From IMG/VR virus record IMGVR_UViG_3300009184_004198, positions 1 to 27,679 of that record: a stretch of 27,679 nucleotides of DNA. One strand, given 5' to 3'. Every line of letters begins with the position of its first letter. Within the stretch, counting starts at the first letter, position 1. Shown here one piece after another: positions 1 to 6,051 of this stretch. Origin of the DNA: a virus. A program made the position numbers and the translations under genes. The notes beneath the pieces are model-generated. The model ran no database searches. It was not told the origin of the DNA and was given only the letters and a program-made list of their open reading frames with translations.

Positions 1-59
1 CACTTGGAGATTCCATTAGAAGTAAGGTTACTTATCCGGTTCGAGTCCGGCCCTGACTA
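1..59 (+). tRNA. tRNA-like element 1, 5' end outside the window
   Basis: The 3' part of a tRNA-like gene. The T arm is CCGG-TTCGAGT-CCGG (positions 36-50; the outermost fifth pair would be T-C), followed by acceptor strand CCTGACT and discriminator A59; no CCA is encoded. This acceptor strand matches the AGTCAGG acceptor of the elements at 307, 661 and 812. Upstream of the T arm, AAGTA-AGGT-TACTT can form a variable-arm hairpin. ATTAGAA, which could be a Leu(UAG) anticodon loop, is present at 14-20 but is not flanked by a good five-pair stem. I cannot assign an isotype. Confidence 0.5.
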
Positions 60-306
60 CTAAAGTACCTACTACGCTACCCATAAGAACAGCGTCCCAG
101 GGTAGGTCTTTTGCGGTGTTGTTTCCTTGAGAAAGGAGGTATTGATAAAAAAGGAAGTTGTTAAAAGTAACAATATGCTTACAACACAGAGGACTTCTCA
201 TCCTCAACTATTAGTGAACTTCGGTACCCATACCGCTGACGATGGGCTAAGTAAGATACAATTCCGTGTTGCGGGGAGTAGAATGCCGAAGAGCTGATAG
301 TAATAT
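60..306 (+). ncRNA. Structured RNA spacer between tRNA-like elements 1 and 2
   Basis: No plausible coding sequence, but many compact helices: a possible H-type pseudoknot at 76-108 (ACGCT with AGCGT, and the loop ACCC with downstream GGGT); GTGTTGT with ACAACAC closing a domain that contains TCCTT-GAGA-AAGGA (GNRA tetraloop) and TTGTTA-AAAG-TAACAA; GAGGA-CTTCTCA-TCCTC, which resembles an anticodon arm (TCT) but has no tRNA around it; and CGGTA-CCCA-TACCG. It ends where the next tRNA-like acceptor starts, so it is probably co-transcribed with the tRNA-like elements. I do not recognise the RNA class. Confidence 0.4.
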
Positions 307-443
307 AGTCAGGTGGCGGAATTGGTTAGACGCTAAGATGTAGTATTAGATAACCCACGGAACGGTTATATCATTGAGGTAAAATCCGATAAGTTATATT
401 CCTCTAAAACTAATACATACAGGTTCAAATCCTGTTCTGACTA
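307..443 (+). tRNA. tRNA-like element 2 with a complex insertion in place of the anticodon arm
   Basis: Acceptor AGTCAGG (307-313) pairs with TCTGACT (436-442), with one terminal G-U; discriminator is A443. The D arm (316-333) is intact and Leu-like, GCGGAATTGGTTAGACGC, and the T arm is ACAGG-TTCAAAT-CCTGT (419-435). Between them, where about 35 nt are expected, lie about 85 nt folding as a three-way junction: GTATTAG (343-349) with CTAATAC (410-416), enclosing ATAACC/GGTTAT and TTGAGG/CCTCTAA. No conventional anticodon loop with a five-pair stem is visible. The insert is too short for a group I or II intron. It may be an unrecognised intron, a degenerate tRNA or a decoy. Confidence 0.55.
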
Positions 444-660
444 CACGTTCTGACTAATCATCAGATAGTATGTCCCATACGATGAGAAATGGTATGATAA
501 CCATAGGGGAGAGTTGAAGGTTTGTATATATATTACCTTCTAGTTGACTACTAAGGTCGGTAAAACCCATCATGAAGGGGAGCAAGACAGTTTATTCCTA
601 ACTCAGCAATGAGGACAGCCATAACACCTGTAAGTTGGATAGATAAGGGTGTTTTAATAT
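444..660 (+). ncRNA. Structured RNA spacer between tRNA-like element 2 and the acceptor-only hairpin
   Basis: Non-coding and dense in helices: GTATG-TCC-CATAC, ATGGT-ATGATA-ACCAT, GAAGGT closing on ACCTTC over an AT-rich loop, CTCA-GCAA-TGAG (GNRA tetraloop), and AACACC with GGTGTT followed by TT just before the next acceptor-like hairpin, which could be a weak terminator. It shares the short string GGAG(C/T)A with the other spacers. The family is not recognised. Confidence 0.4.
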
Positions 661-686
661 AGTCAGGTGGCAATTGGTCCTGACTA
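661..686 (+). tRNA. Acceptor-only tRNA remnant hairpin
   Basis: AGTCAGG (661-667) and CCTGACT (679-685) form a perfect seven-pair acceptor helix with an 11-nt loop that still reads like the start of the Leu D arm (TGGC-AATTGGT), then A686 at the discriminator position. The flanking AATAT before AGTCAGG is the same as at elements 2 and 3. The simplest reading is a tRNA-like copy that lost everything between the D loop and the 3' acceptor strand while the acceptor stayed exact. No T-run follows, so it is not an obvious terminator. Confidence 0.45.
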
Positions 687-701
687 AAAAATTAAATAAG
701 A

Positions 702-806
702 ATGACACAGGAACAAATAAAGAATTGGATAGATAGGTGGTCGAAACTAAAACCATCACCACAAAGAGATATGGTAATTAAGATTTGGTCTAGGTTATTG
801 AAATAA
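702..806 (+). CDS. 34-residue basic, Trp-rich small protein inside the tRNA-like array
   Basis: An ATG-initiated frame of 34 codons ending in TAA, in the only spacer of this block that is not strongly structured. The product, MTQEQIKNWIDRWSKLK followed by PSPQRDMVIKIWSRLLK, is basic and could form two amphipathic helices around a PSP turn, with three Trp residues. There is an A-rich stretch before the start but no clear promoter. Composition and AT-ending codons fit the neighbouring genes. Function unknown; it may be a real micro-protein or a chance frame. Confidence 0.4.
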   Translation: MTQEQIKNWIDRWSKLKPSPQRDMVIKIWSRLLK

Positions 807-811
807 AATAT

Positions 812-985
812 AGTCAGGTGGCGGAATGTTAACAACCCCGTTCTAGAGGTAAAAACAATGTGGTTAGAATCCACTACGGGGTCAATGTTAACTTGGTAGA
901 CGCACATTAGAAAGTTCCTACAAAGCAATGGTTAATATCGTGGAGCTTTGGTATTAACTTACAGGTTCAAGTCCTGTTCTGACTA
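812..985 (+). tRNA. tRNA-like element 3 with a second acceptor/T-arm minihelix inserted in its D loop
   Basis: Acceptor AGTCAGG (812-818) with TCTGACT (978-984), discriminator A985, T arm ACAGG-TTCAAGT-CCTGT. The D arm GCGGAA...TTGGTAGACGC is split by about 59 nt bounded by direct repeats AATGTTAAC (825-833 and 884-892). The insert holds a miniature tRNA half: acceptor-like ACCCCGT (835-841) with ACGGGGT (876-882), stacked directly on a T-arm-like GTGG-TTAGAAT-CCAC (860-874). The anticodon region (904-960) is also enlarged: ATTAGAA (906-912) is present without a proper stem, and CAAAGC/GCTTTG and GTTAATA/TATTAAC are alternative helices. Isotype undetermined. Confidence 0.55.
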
Positions 986-1201
986 CAATGAGTAAGAGAT
1001 ACTCAACAGTCTTTGGTCCAAGACTCATTTAACAATGGACTCGGTATAGACTGGGAAATGCCGATAGTACCCAGCCGTGGAGTAACGGTCCTGACACACC
1101 GCCACGTAGTCTGACTTTTTTTAACGGGGATGCCCAGCAGGTTTTTACAAATAGGAAAAAACCGATATGACTACTCACCATAATCTCAGGGTGGGGAACT
1201 T
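986..1201 (+). ncRNA. Structured RNA spacer before tRNA-Leu(UAG)
   Basis: Contains tandem hairpins TGAGTA-AGAGA-TACTCA and AGTCTT-TGGTCC-AAGACT, then a compact domain at about 1036-1094: GGAC/GTCC closing CTGGG/CCCAG and CCGT-GGAGTA-ACGG, with the CCGA in the CTGGG hairpin loop able to pair with upstream TCGG as a pseudoknot. A T-run at about 1115-1121 follows a weak stem. A 14-codon frame from 988 overlaps the first hairpins and is probably chance. RNA class unknown. Confidence 0.4.
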
Positions 1202-1279
1202 GCCCCCTTGGCGGAATTGGCAGACGCACATCGCTTAGAACGATGTCTTAGGGTGAGAGTTCGAGTCTCTCAGGGGGTA
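1202..1279 (+). tRNA. tRNA-Leu(UAG)
   Basis: A complete class II tRNA: acceptor GCCCCCT/AGGGGGT, D arm GCGGAATTGGCAGACGC, anticodon arm CATCG-CTTAGAA-CGATG with anticodon TAG, a long variable arm, T arm GAGAG-TTCGAGT-CTCTC and discriminator A. CCA is not encoded. The first acceptor pair is G1-U72. It is the only fully canonical tRNA of the 1-1280 block and shares its D arm with the abnormal tRNA-like elements, which could be derived from a Leu tRNA. Confidence 0.93.
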
Positions 1280-1310
1280 CAACTATTATAATCTTATTTG
1301 TATCTATATT

Positions 1311-1320
1311 GATATTTATC
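1311..1320 (+). promoter_or_regulatory. Candidate phage late promoter, ATATTTAT motif
   Basis: GATATTTATC ends 3 nt before the chosen ATG at 1324. The same core occurs in the same orientation before many genes of the window on both strands. This is a recurrent-motif inference; the recognising factor is unknown. Confidence 0.5.
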
Positions 1321-1323
1321 GGC

Positions 1324-2901
1324 ATGAGAACAATCCTATTTTTCCTATTATTAATACCCAATATTGTCCTTTCACAATGTGTTGGGGTCCAATCTTTTAC
1401 ATTAACTCCATCACCTACTAATGGTACTTACGAACCTGGAACTGTTGTAACTATGTGTTACACGATGAACGGTTGGAACGGAACTAACTTTGGTTCCAAT
1501 TGGATTGAGGGGTTTGGATTAACTTTGGGACCGGGATGGGTATCACATAGTCCTATTTCAGGCCCTGATGATTGTGGTGGGGCAGTTCCACCTCAACAAT
1601 GGTTATGGTCTGAAAGTGTAACAAATAATACGGGAACATTAACTGTTGGACCGGGTTATTTCTATGAGGGACCTCAAGGAACTATTGATGGAAACCCTGG
1701 TAATGATTGGGGGGACTTTGGTATTGATTGTTTATGGTCTTTTTGTGTTCAATTACAAGTTACCGATGAGTGTGACCCTTTATCTTTATTGATAGAAGTC
1801 ACACCATATGCTGACGGAACTATGGGTAGTTGGGGAACTGAATCTTGTTTTGACGCTCCGTTTCAGGTTTTCAATGGAACTGTTCTTGGGGGAGATGTGG
1901 TGACTTCACCCATTGATGTCCCAATGGATACGGTATGTGTTGGACTTACTGATACATACTCTGTTGTAAACACTGTTGGTTCAACATATGATTGGACTAT
2001 TTCTGGTGGAGGTACTATGACTGAAAACGGAACAAATACTATTGATGTTGAATGGGGTGGGGTACCGGGTAATTATGTTATATCGGTACAAGAAACAACT
2101 GTTGACGGATGTATTGGTAACATTATTGATACAACGATAACTGTTGTAGATACTTTGATTACTTTTGGACAAGACAATATTGGTATTTGTTTGGAAGAAA
2201 CCGTTCAACTATCTGCAAGTCCTTCAGGTGGATTTTGGAATGGGGAAAACTTGGTTGGTAATGTTTTCACTGGATTTAATTCAGGAACATACCACCCATT
2301 ATATTTTGTTAACATATATGGATGTCCTGTTGTTGATTCCGTTGAGATTTATGTGAGACCAAAGTTTGAAGCCCCTGAAATATTTGCTCAATCAAACTTT
2401 ATTGATTTTTGTATTGACCCTTATAATCATACTTATTTGGCTCCTGATAGTGTTGGTATAGAATATACTTGGCACGTTGATGGTGTTTTACAACCTGATA
2501 CTGACTTTGAATTAAATGTTCTTTGGCCTGACACGACTATGGACCATACCATTACTATATATGGAACTGACACTTTGGGTTGTGAGAGTGAGTTAAATGC
2601 GATTACCATTAGAACAAACACTTGTTATAGGTTATATGTTCCCAATTCGTTCACACCAAATAATGATGGGTTTAACGATGTGTTTAAGATTGCGGGTATG
2701 TCAGTTTATGAACCTAATATGAAAATTTTTAATAGAGATGGTATGATGGTTTATAATATTAAATCATTAAGTCAAACTTGGAATGGCGATGATGGTAGTG
2801 GATACTATTGTCAGACAGGTGTTTATAATTGGATAATGACATACAGAGACGATAGAAATATTGGACACGTAGAAAAAGGTCAAGTTATTTTGATTCGTTA
2901 A
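1324..2901 (+). CDS. Secreted protein with a T9SS type B C-terminal sorting domain
   Basis: About 525 residues. The N-terminus MRTILFFLLLIPNIVLSQ is a signal peptide with a Bacteroidetes-style cleavage before Gln; the upstream in-frame TTG at 1309 is rejected because ATG 1324 gives a clean signal peptide. The middle has Ig/PKD-like beta modules rich in Gly, Thr and Asn, with VCVGLTDTYSV and TYDWTISGGG typical of gliding-motility-associated repeats. The last 85 or so residues (YVPNSFTPNNDGFNDVF, then KIFNRDG and W-N-G-D, ending in GQVILIR) fit the CHU_C/gliding-motility-associated C-terminal domain that directs export by the host type IX system. A cell-surface or released role during infection is inferred; adhesin or exclusion protein are options. 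Preceded by the ATATTTAT motif. Confidence 0.85.
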   Translation: MRTILFFLLLIPNIVLSQCVGVQSFTLTPSPTNGTYEPGTVVTMCYTMNGWNGTNFGSNWIEGFGLTLGPGWVSHSPISGPDDCGGAVPPQQWLWSESVTNNTGTLTVGPGYFYEGPQGTIDGNPGNDWGDFGIDCLWSFCVQLQVTDECDPLSLLIEVTPYADGTMGSWGTESCFDAPFQVFNGTVLGGDVVTSPIDVPMDTVCVGLTDTYSVVNTVGSTYDWTISGGGTMTENGTNTIDVEWGGVPGNYVISVQETTVDGCIGNIIDTTITVVDTLITFGQDNIGICLEETVQLSASPSGGFWNGENLVGNVFTGFNSGTYHPLYFVNIYGCPVVDSVEIYVRPKFEAPEIFAQSNFIDFCIDPYNHTYLAPDSVGIEYTWHVDGVLQPDTDFELNVLWPDTTMDHTITIYGTDTLGCESELNAITIRTNTCYRLYVPNSFTPNNDGFNDVFKIAGMSVYEPNMKIFNRDGMMVYNIKSLSQTWNGDDGSGYYCQTGVYNWIMTYRDDRNIGHVEKGQVILIR

Positions 2902-2920
2902 GATTTTTGACTTATATTTG
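2890..2920 (+). promoter_or_regulatory. Bacteroidetes-type promoter for tRNA-Cys and lipoprotein
   Basis: TTG at 2890-2892, a 20-nt spacer and TATATTTG at 2913-2920 match the primary-sigma consensus of Bacteroidetes (TTG, 19-21 nt, TAnnTTTG). Transcription would begin a few nucleotides before tRNA-Cys at 2933. It overlaps the end of the preceding CDS. Confidence 0.6.
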
Positions 2921-2932
2921 TATTCATAACAA

Positions 2933-3004
2933 GGTCGGATGTCCGAGTGGCTCAGGAGGTGGTCTGCAAAACCATAAACGTTGGTTCGAATCCAACTCCG
3001 ACCT
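2933..3004 (+). tRNA. tRNA-Cys(GCA)
   Basis: Acceptor GGTCGGA/TCCGACC, D arm TCC...GGA, anticodon arm GTGGT-CTGCAAA-ACCAT with anticodon GCA, T arm GTTGG-TTCGAAT-CCAAC, and discriminator T3004, the usual U73 identity element of tRNA-Cys. CCA is not encoded. It lies directly upstream of, and probably co-transcribed with, a small lipoprotein gene. Confidence 0.93.
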
Positions 3005-3027
3005 CAAACTTAATAAATCCAAATACG

Positions 3028-3363
3028 ATGAAAAACTTACTTTTATTCTTAACAGTTTTATTGTTAACCTCATGTGCGGTAACCAAGGACCCAATTAGTA
3101 ATGATTCAAAAGTTATTAATGAAGTTTCAATTCCGGCATCAGATACCGACAGTACTAATCTATTTAATGACGTTAACGTTAACGTAACATTAAACATTGT
3201 TAAAAGTTTACCAATCGATACCGTTAAAAGAAATATTTTTCTTGTTCGTGACTTGAATTTAAATTTGGAATATCAACAATGTTTACCTGTGGGTTCAGAC
3301 TTTTGGATGTATCACAAAAAAGGTACAGTCGAGATAGTGGATACTTTGGAGTTTTATAAATAA
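3028..3363 (+). CDS. Small lipoprotein
   Basis: 111 residues from the ATG at 3028; the longer frame from 2947 runs through tRNA-Cys and is rejected. MKNLLLFLTVLLLTSC is a lipoprotein signal with lipobox LTSC, so the mature protein should begin at Cys16 and be lipid-anchored in the host envelope. The rest is a polar, beta-rich domain without recognised motifs. It follows tRNA-Cys by 23 nt and probably shares its host-type promoter, suggesting expression by host RNA polymerase. A surface or superinfection-exclusion role is possible but unsupported. Confidence 0.75.
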   Translation: MKNLLLFLTVLLLTSCAVTKDPISNDSKVINEVSIPASDTDSTNLFNDVNVNVTLNIVKSLPIDTVKRNIFLVRDLNLNLEYQQCLPVGSDFWMYHKKGTVEIVDTLEFYK

Positions 3364-3374
3364 CCCCAAAGTTT

Positions 3375-5114
3375 TTATGTTATATCTGAATTAACATTTT
3401 TACTAATATTATAAATAGTATTTTGATTTATGTTGTTAATCAAAAACTCACCTGTATTACCTAATCGATAGAACGTATTAAAGTACTTGTAGAAAGTATC
3501 CATTCTATTTTTTAAATCTCCACCCATATCTGATTTAATAAGACTTCTTGGATATGAATCAGCGTCTGTAGGGTCTTTTCTAAGAAGTTCTTCATATCCT
3601 TCAGACTTCATAGTTATTTTGAAAAATTGAGTGAGTTCTGATTCAAGGTATGTTTTAAATGATTTTTTTAGGTTATTTTTTTCATTGTCGTATTTAGAAG
3701 CGGTCATTTTAGTATAATATTCATTAAATTTTGTTGCAATATCTTTAATTTTATTAAGTAGTGTTCTAGTCCTCTCAAGTGATAATCCTTTAGTATCTAA
3801 AGTAGATGTATCCCCACTTAAACCTAAATTAGACATTAAACCTTCTTTGTATGTAATTAATTCACCTCTTGCCTGTCTGATATTACCACCTGAAGGACCA
3901 ATTCTATCGTTAATTGTTTTTATTTTTTTACCACACTTATCTAAAGTACATAATAATCCTTGACTACCTTTAGGACTAAATGGTGCAACTATTACATTAT
4001 TATTACCATCATATACTGTTATTTTTACAATATCATCATGAGCGTCAGATGTTACACATTCAAACCAAATATTAATAAATGGTAATGTAGGTGATACTTC
4101 TAATGATTGAGATAATATTTTTTCTTTATCAGATGATGGTATTTCAAAATCATCCCATCTTGCCGCATCTTTAAACCCACTAATTAACTCGTCTTTAGTT
4201 TTTCCCTTTACATTAACTCCATATTTTTGTGTTAAAATACCATAACCTGGGTTTAATAACTGTGGTGGGAAAACAGGGTTACTACTAACATTAGGTATTC
4301 CTCGACTACTTGTTCCGGTATTTAAATTAGCGGTCATACCTCCTTCCATATTATTTAATCTTGTATCATTTGCAAATACAAAAAATTCAGCATTTTGACA
4401 ATTATGTTTTTTAATTTCAAATCTAACTCTTATTGTACTGGCACATTCTTCAAGTTTTATTGTAGGTGTCTGTGTTGTAACAGGAACTGATGGTGTTGGT
4501 GTTTCTGTTGGTAGTTCAGTTATAGTAATTGACATATCCAAATACTGTTCTTGTTGATAAGCGTTAAAGTAATCTTTATAAGTAGTTTCTTTACCGGCTT
4601 TATATCTATCCTTACAAGCACCTCTTTGTTGAGCATCTGTTGAACCGGCAGGACAGAACGGAGTCCCAACCCAAGCGGTATCACCAATTTTTGGGTCAGC
4701 AATTGTGTATTTAGGTAAACTTGGTAAAACACCTGATTCAACTAATCCACCTAATTTTTCATTTAAGTAATCAGTTATTGTTACTCCTCTTTGTATTGCC
4801 AATTGTTTTGGAGCTAACGCAGTTCCTGCTTTACCTGTTATAACTCCTTCATTATCAGTATTAGGTATTTGACTCTCACCCGAACTTATTGCGACATTAA
4901 CTACAAATCTTTCACCAGGTCTGTCCAATAGGTATTTTTTTATGTTTTCAATTATTGGGTCTAAAAAAGGTGCAGCATAAGTTCTACCATAGTAACCTGG
5001 ATTGAAAGTGACTCTTTGAGATTGTGTGTAAGGTTCAACTGCCTCAGTTATCAAACCATATAACTTTCTAATATGTGTTTTCTCTCCTTCTGAAATTAAA
5101 AATTTTTGGCCCAT
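3375..5114 (-). CDS. Large protein with N-terminal LISE tag and partial OmpA-like region
   Basis: 579 residues. It begins MGQKFLISEGEKTHIRKLYG, closely resembling the start of the minus-strand protein at 10533-11795 and, more loosely, two small proteins. Residues about 66-123 (RFVVNVAISSGES, then LAIQRGVTITDYLNEKLG) look like the middle of an OmpA/MotB-type peptidoglycan-binding fold. A Thr/Pro-rich linker follows (about 195-220, ELPTETPTPSVPV), then a domain with scattered Cys residues and a Lys/Glu-rich, probably helical C-terminus. The gene runs against its neighbours, with the ATATTTAT motif at 5121-5128 just before its start. A virion or wall-contacting role is inferred; the C-terminal half is unrecognised. 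Confidence 0.7.
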   Translation of the reverse strand: MGQKFLISEGEKTHIRKLYGLITEAVEPYTQSQRVTFNPGYYGRTYAAPFLDPIIENIKKYLLDRPGERFVVNVAISSGESQIPNTDNEGVITGKAGTALAPKQLAIQRGVTITDYLNEKLGGLVESGVLPSLPKYTIADPKIGDTAWVGTPFCPAGSTDAQQRGACKDRYKAGKETTYKDYFNAYQQEQYLDMSITITELPTETPTPSVPVTTQTPTIKLEECASTIRVRFEIKKHNCQNAEFFVFANDTRLNNMEGGMTANLNTGTSSRGIPNVSSNPVFPPQLLNPGYGILTQKYGVNVKGKTKDELISGFKDAARWDDFEIPSSDKEKILSQSLEVSPTLPFINIWFECVTSDAHDDIVKITVYDGNNNVIVAPFSPKGSQGLLCTLDKCGKKIKTINDRIGPSGGNIRQARGELITYKEGLMSNLGLSGDTSTLDTKGLSLERTRTLLNKIKDIATKFNEYYTKMTASKYDNEKNNLKKSFKTYLESELTQFFKITMKSEGYEELLRKDPTDADSYPRSLIKSDMGGDLKNRMDTFYKYFNTFYRLGNTGEFLINNINQNTIYNISKNVNSDIT

Positions 5115-5116
5115 AT

Positions 5117-5147
5117 TTGTATAAATATATATTTTTAATTAAATTTG
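5117..5147 (+). promoter_or_regulatory. Divergent promoter pair: host-type (+) with embedded late motif (-)
   Basis: For the plus strand, TTG (5117-5119), a 20-nt spacer and TAAATTTG (5140-5147), followed by 4 nt and the ATG at 5152, predicting a leaderless mRNA. Within that spacer, ATAAATAT at 5121-5128 reads ATATTTAT on the minus strand, 6 nt before the minus-strand start at 5114. The two promoters therefore overlap and could exclude each other. Confidence 0.55.
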
Positions 5148-5151
5148 TAAA

Positions 5152-5664
5152 ATGAATATCTTTTTTTTGGATTTGGACATTGAAAAATGCGCAAAGTATC
5201 ATTGTGACAAGCATGTTGTTAAGATGATATTGGAAACTGCTCAGTTATTATGTGGAGCACATCACATGACCCACCAAGTACCGACCAAGTACCCACCAAG
5301 TACCGACCAAGTACCGTACAAGTTATCACATAAGAATCATCCTTGTGCAATATGGACACGTGAGTCACTGTCTAACTATTTGTATCTATGTGAACTTGGA
5401 TTGGAGTTATGTAAAGAATATACTTACAGATATGGAAAACGTCATAAGTCTCAGGATGTTATTGAATGGTGTGTCACAAATAAGTTAAACATTTGTGACA
5501 AAGGTTTTACTGAACCACCCAAGGCAATGCCTGACGAGTATAAAGTAAATGACGTTGTTGAATCATACAGAAATTATTATCGTGGAGCCAAGTCAGGTTT
5601 TGCGGTATGGAAAAATAGAGAAACACCAAGTTGGTATAAAACAGAAAAATATGTCGTGTTGTAA
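5152..5664 (+). CDS. Conserved phage protein of the MN-FFLD...DKHVVKMI family
   Basis: 170 residues. The N-terminus MNIFFLDLDIEKCAKYHCDK, followed by HVVKMILETAQLL, and the later HPCAIW, YLCELGLELCKEYT, PPKAMPDEY and a C-terminal RNYYRGAK...W motif match a protein family common in large and marine phages that I know only as uncharacterised. Conserved Asp, His, Cys and Trp residues suggest an enzyme, perhaps metal dependent, but I cannot name an activity. A run of 11-bp repeats adds a Pro/Thr/Tyr-rich stretch at about residues 42-55. The gene has a host-type promoter 4 nt before the ATG and overlaps the following gene by 14 nt. Confidence 0.75.
   Translation: MNIFFLDLDIEKCAKYHCDKHVVKMILETAQLLCGAHHMTHQVPTKYPPSTDQVPYKLSHKNHPCAIWTRESLSNYLYLCELGLELCKEYTYRYGKRHKSQDVIEWCVTNKLNICDKGFTEPPKAMPDEYKVNDVVESYRNYYRGAKSGFAVWKNRETPSWYKTEKYVVL
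5274..5317 (+). repeat. Four tandem copies of an 11-bp repeat inside a gene
   Basis: The unit CCAAGTACCGA occurs four times in succession, with one changed base in copy 2 and one in copy 4. Three extra units add 33 bp, which keeps the reading frame, although each unit is read in a different frame. The encoded stretch is HQVPTKYPPSTDQVPYK. This looks like a recent slippage expansion. Confidence 0.85.
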
Positions 5665-5812
5665 AGAATGTCCGTATAAGGTTGATAACAACCACAATAG
5701 AAAGTTAAGAGAATTTACTGAAAGAACAGGAAGGAAACATACTTGTCATATGGTTAATCCAAAACTATGGGATACAAGTAATGAAAAAGAAATGTGTAAA
5801 AATTTTGACTAA
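5651..5812 (+). CDS. Small Cys-rich, probable zinc-binding phage protein
   Basis: 53 residues starting MSCCKECPYKV, with later THRK-type basic residues, CHMVNPKLWD and MCKNFD. The CC-x2-C and downstream C-H and C spacing suggests one zinc site. Similar short proteins starting with CKECPW/Y and continuing NKHN...F...HNCHM are frequent in phages; function unknown. The ATG at 5651 overlaps the preceding gene by 14 nt, so translation is probably coupled. A longer frame from 5549 would overlap the preceding gene heavily and is rejected. Confidence 0.72.
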   Translation: MSCCKECPYKVDNNHNRKLREFTERTGRKHTCHMVNPKLWDTSNEKEMCKNFD

Positions 5813-5835
5813 TCAGTATTTATTTTGTATCTTTG
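5805..5835 (+). promoter_or_regulatory. Bacteroidetes-type promoter for the second RNA block
   Basis: TTG (5805-5807), exactly 20 nt, then TATCTTTG (5828-5835). Transcription would start about 10 nt before the tRNA-like element at 5853. It overlaps the stop region of the preceding gene. Confidence 0.65.
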
Positions 5836-5852
5836 TAAAAGAATCGAGGATT

Positions 5853-5957
5853 ACTCAGGTGGCGGAAGTGATACTAATGCATTAGTTCGATGGAAAGACG
5901 CTAGGGTAACCTACCCGAGTCAGAAATGACATGAAGGTTCAAGTCCTTCTCTGAGTA
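5853..5957 (+). tRNA. tRNA-like element 4 with palindromic D-loop insertion and abnormal anticodon arm
   Basis: Acceptor ACTCAGG/TCTGAGT with discriminator A5957 and T arm GAAGG-TTCAAGT-CCTTC. The D arm GCGGAA...GACGC is enlarged by about 20 nt containing the perfect palindrome ACTAATGCATTAGT. The anticodon region can fold as GGG-TAACCTA-CCC with an A at the position of the invariant U33, or as TAGG-GTAA-CCTA closed by a GNRA tetraloop; neither is a normal decoding arm. The variable arm is GTCA-GAAA-TGAC, another GNRA hairpin. It has its own host-type promoter and is close in sequence to elements 2 and 3. Isotype undetermined; Leu-derived by its D arm. Confidence 0.55.
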
Positions 5958-6051
5958 CTAACCGTTACTGAATAAGTAACAACCCAACCAAGGGCAATAC
6001 GGGCTCATACCTGTGGAGCAAGGTGACGGTCAGGAAAGACTGACAATATAT
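5958..6051 (+). ncRNA. Structured spacer between tRNA-like element 4 and tRNA-Met
   Basis: ACCGT near 5961 and ACGGT near 6027 can close a domain with GTTAC-TGAATAA-GTAAC, CCC-AACCAA-GGG and ACCT...AGGT around the string GTGGAGCA; a separate hairpin GTCAG-GAAAGA-CTGAC follows. It resembles the spacers of the first RNA block in having GGAGCA in a hairpin loop. Function unknown. Confidence 0.35.

Noticed and set aside
188-210. Anticodon-arm-like hairpin GAGGA-CTTCTCA-TCCTC as a tRNA-Arg(UCU)
   Set aside because: No acceptor, D arm or T arm can be placed around it, and position 37 would be C.
988-1032. 14-codon frame MSKRYSTVFGPRLI
   Set aside because: It lies across two tandem hairpins in a structured spacer, with no independent sign of translation.
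1981-2208. Minus-strand frame within the T9SS-type gene
   Set aside because: Antisense shadow of a well-supported CDS.
2947-3027. Upstream extension of the lipoprotein at 3028
   Set aside because: It lies within tRNA-Cys and would hide the signal peptide and lipobox.
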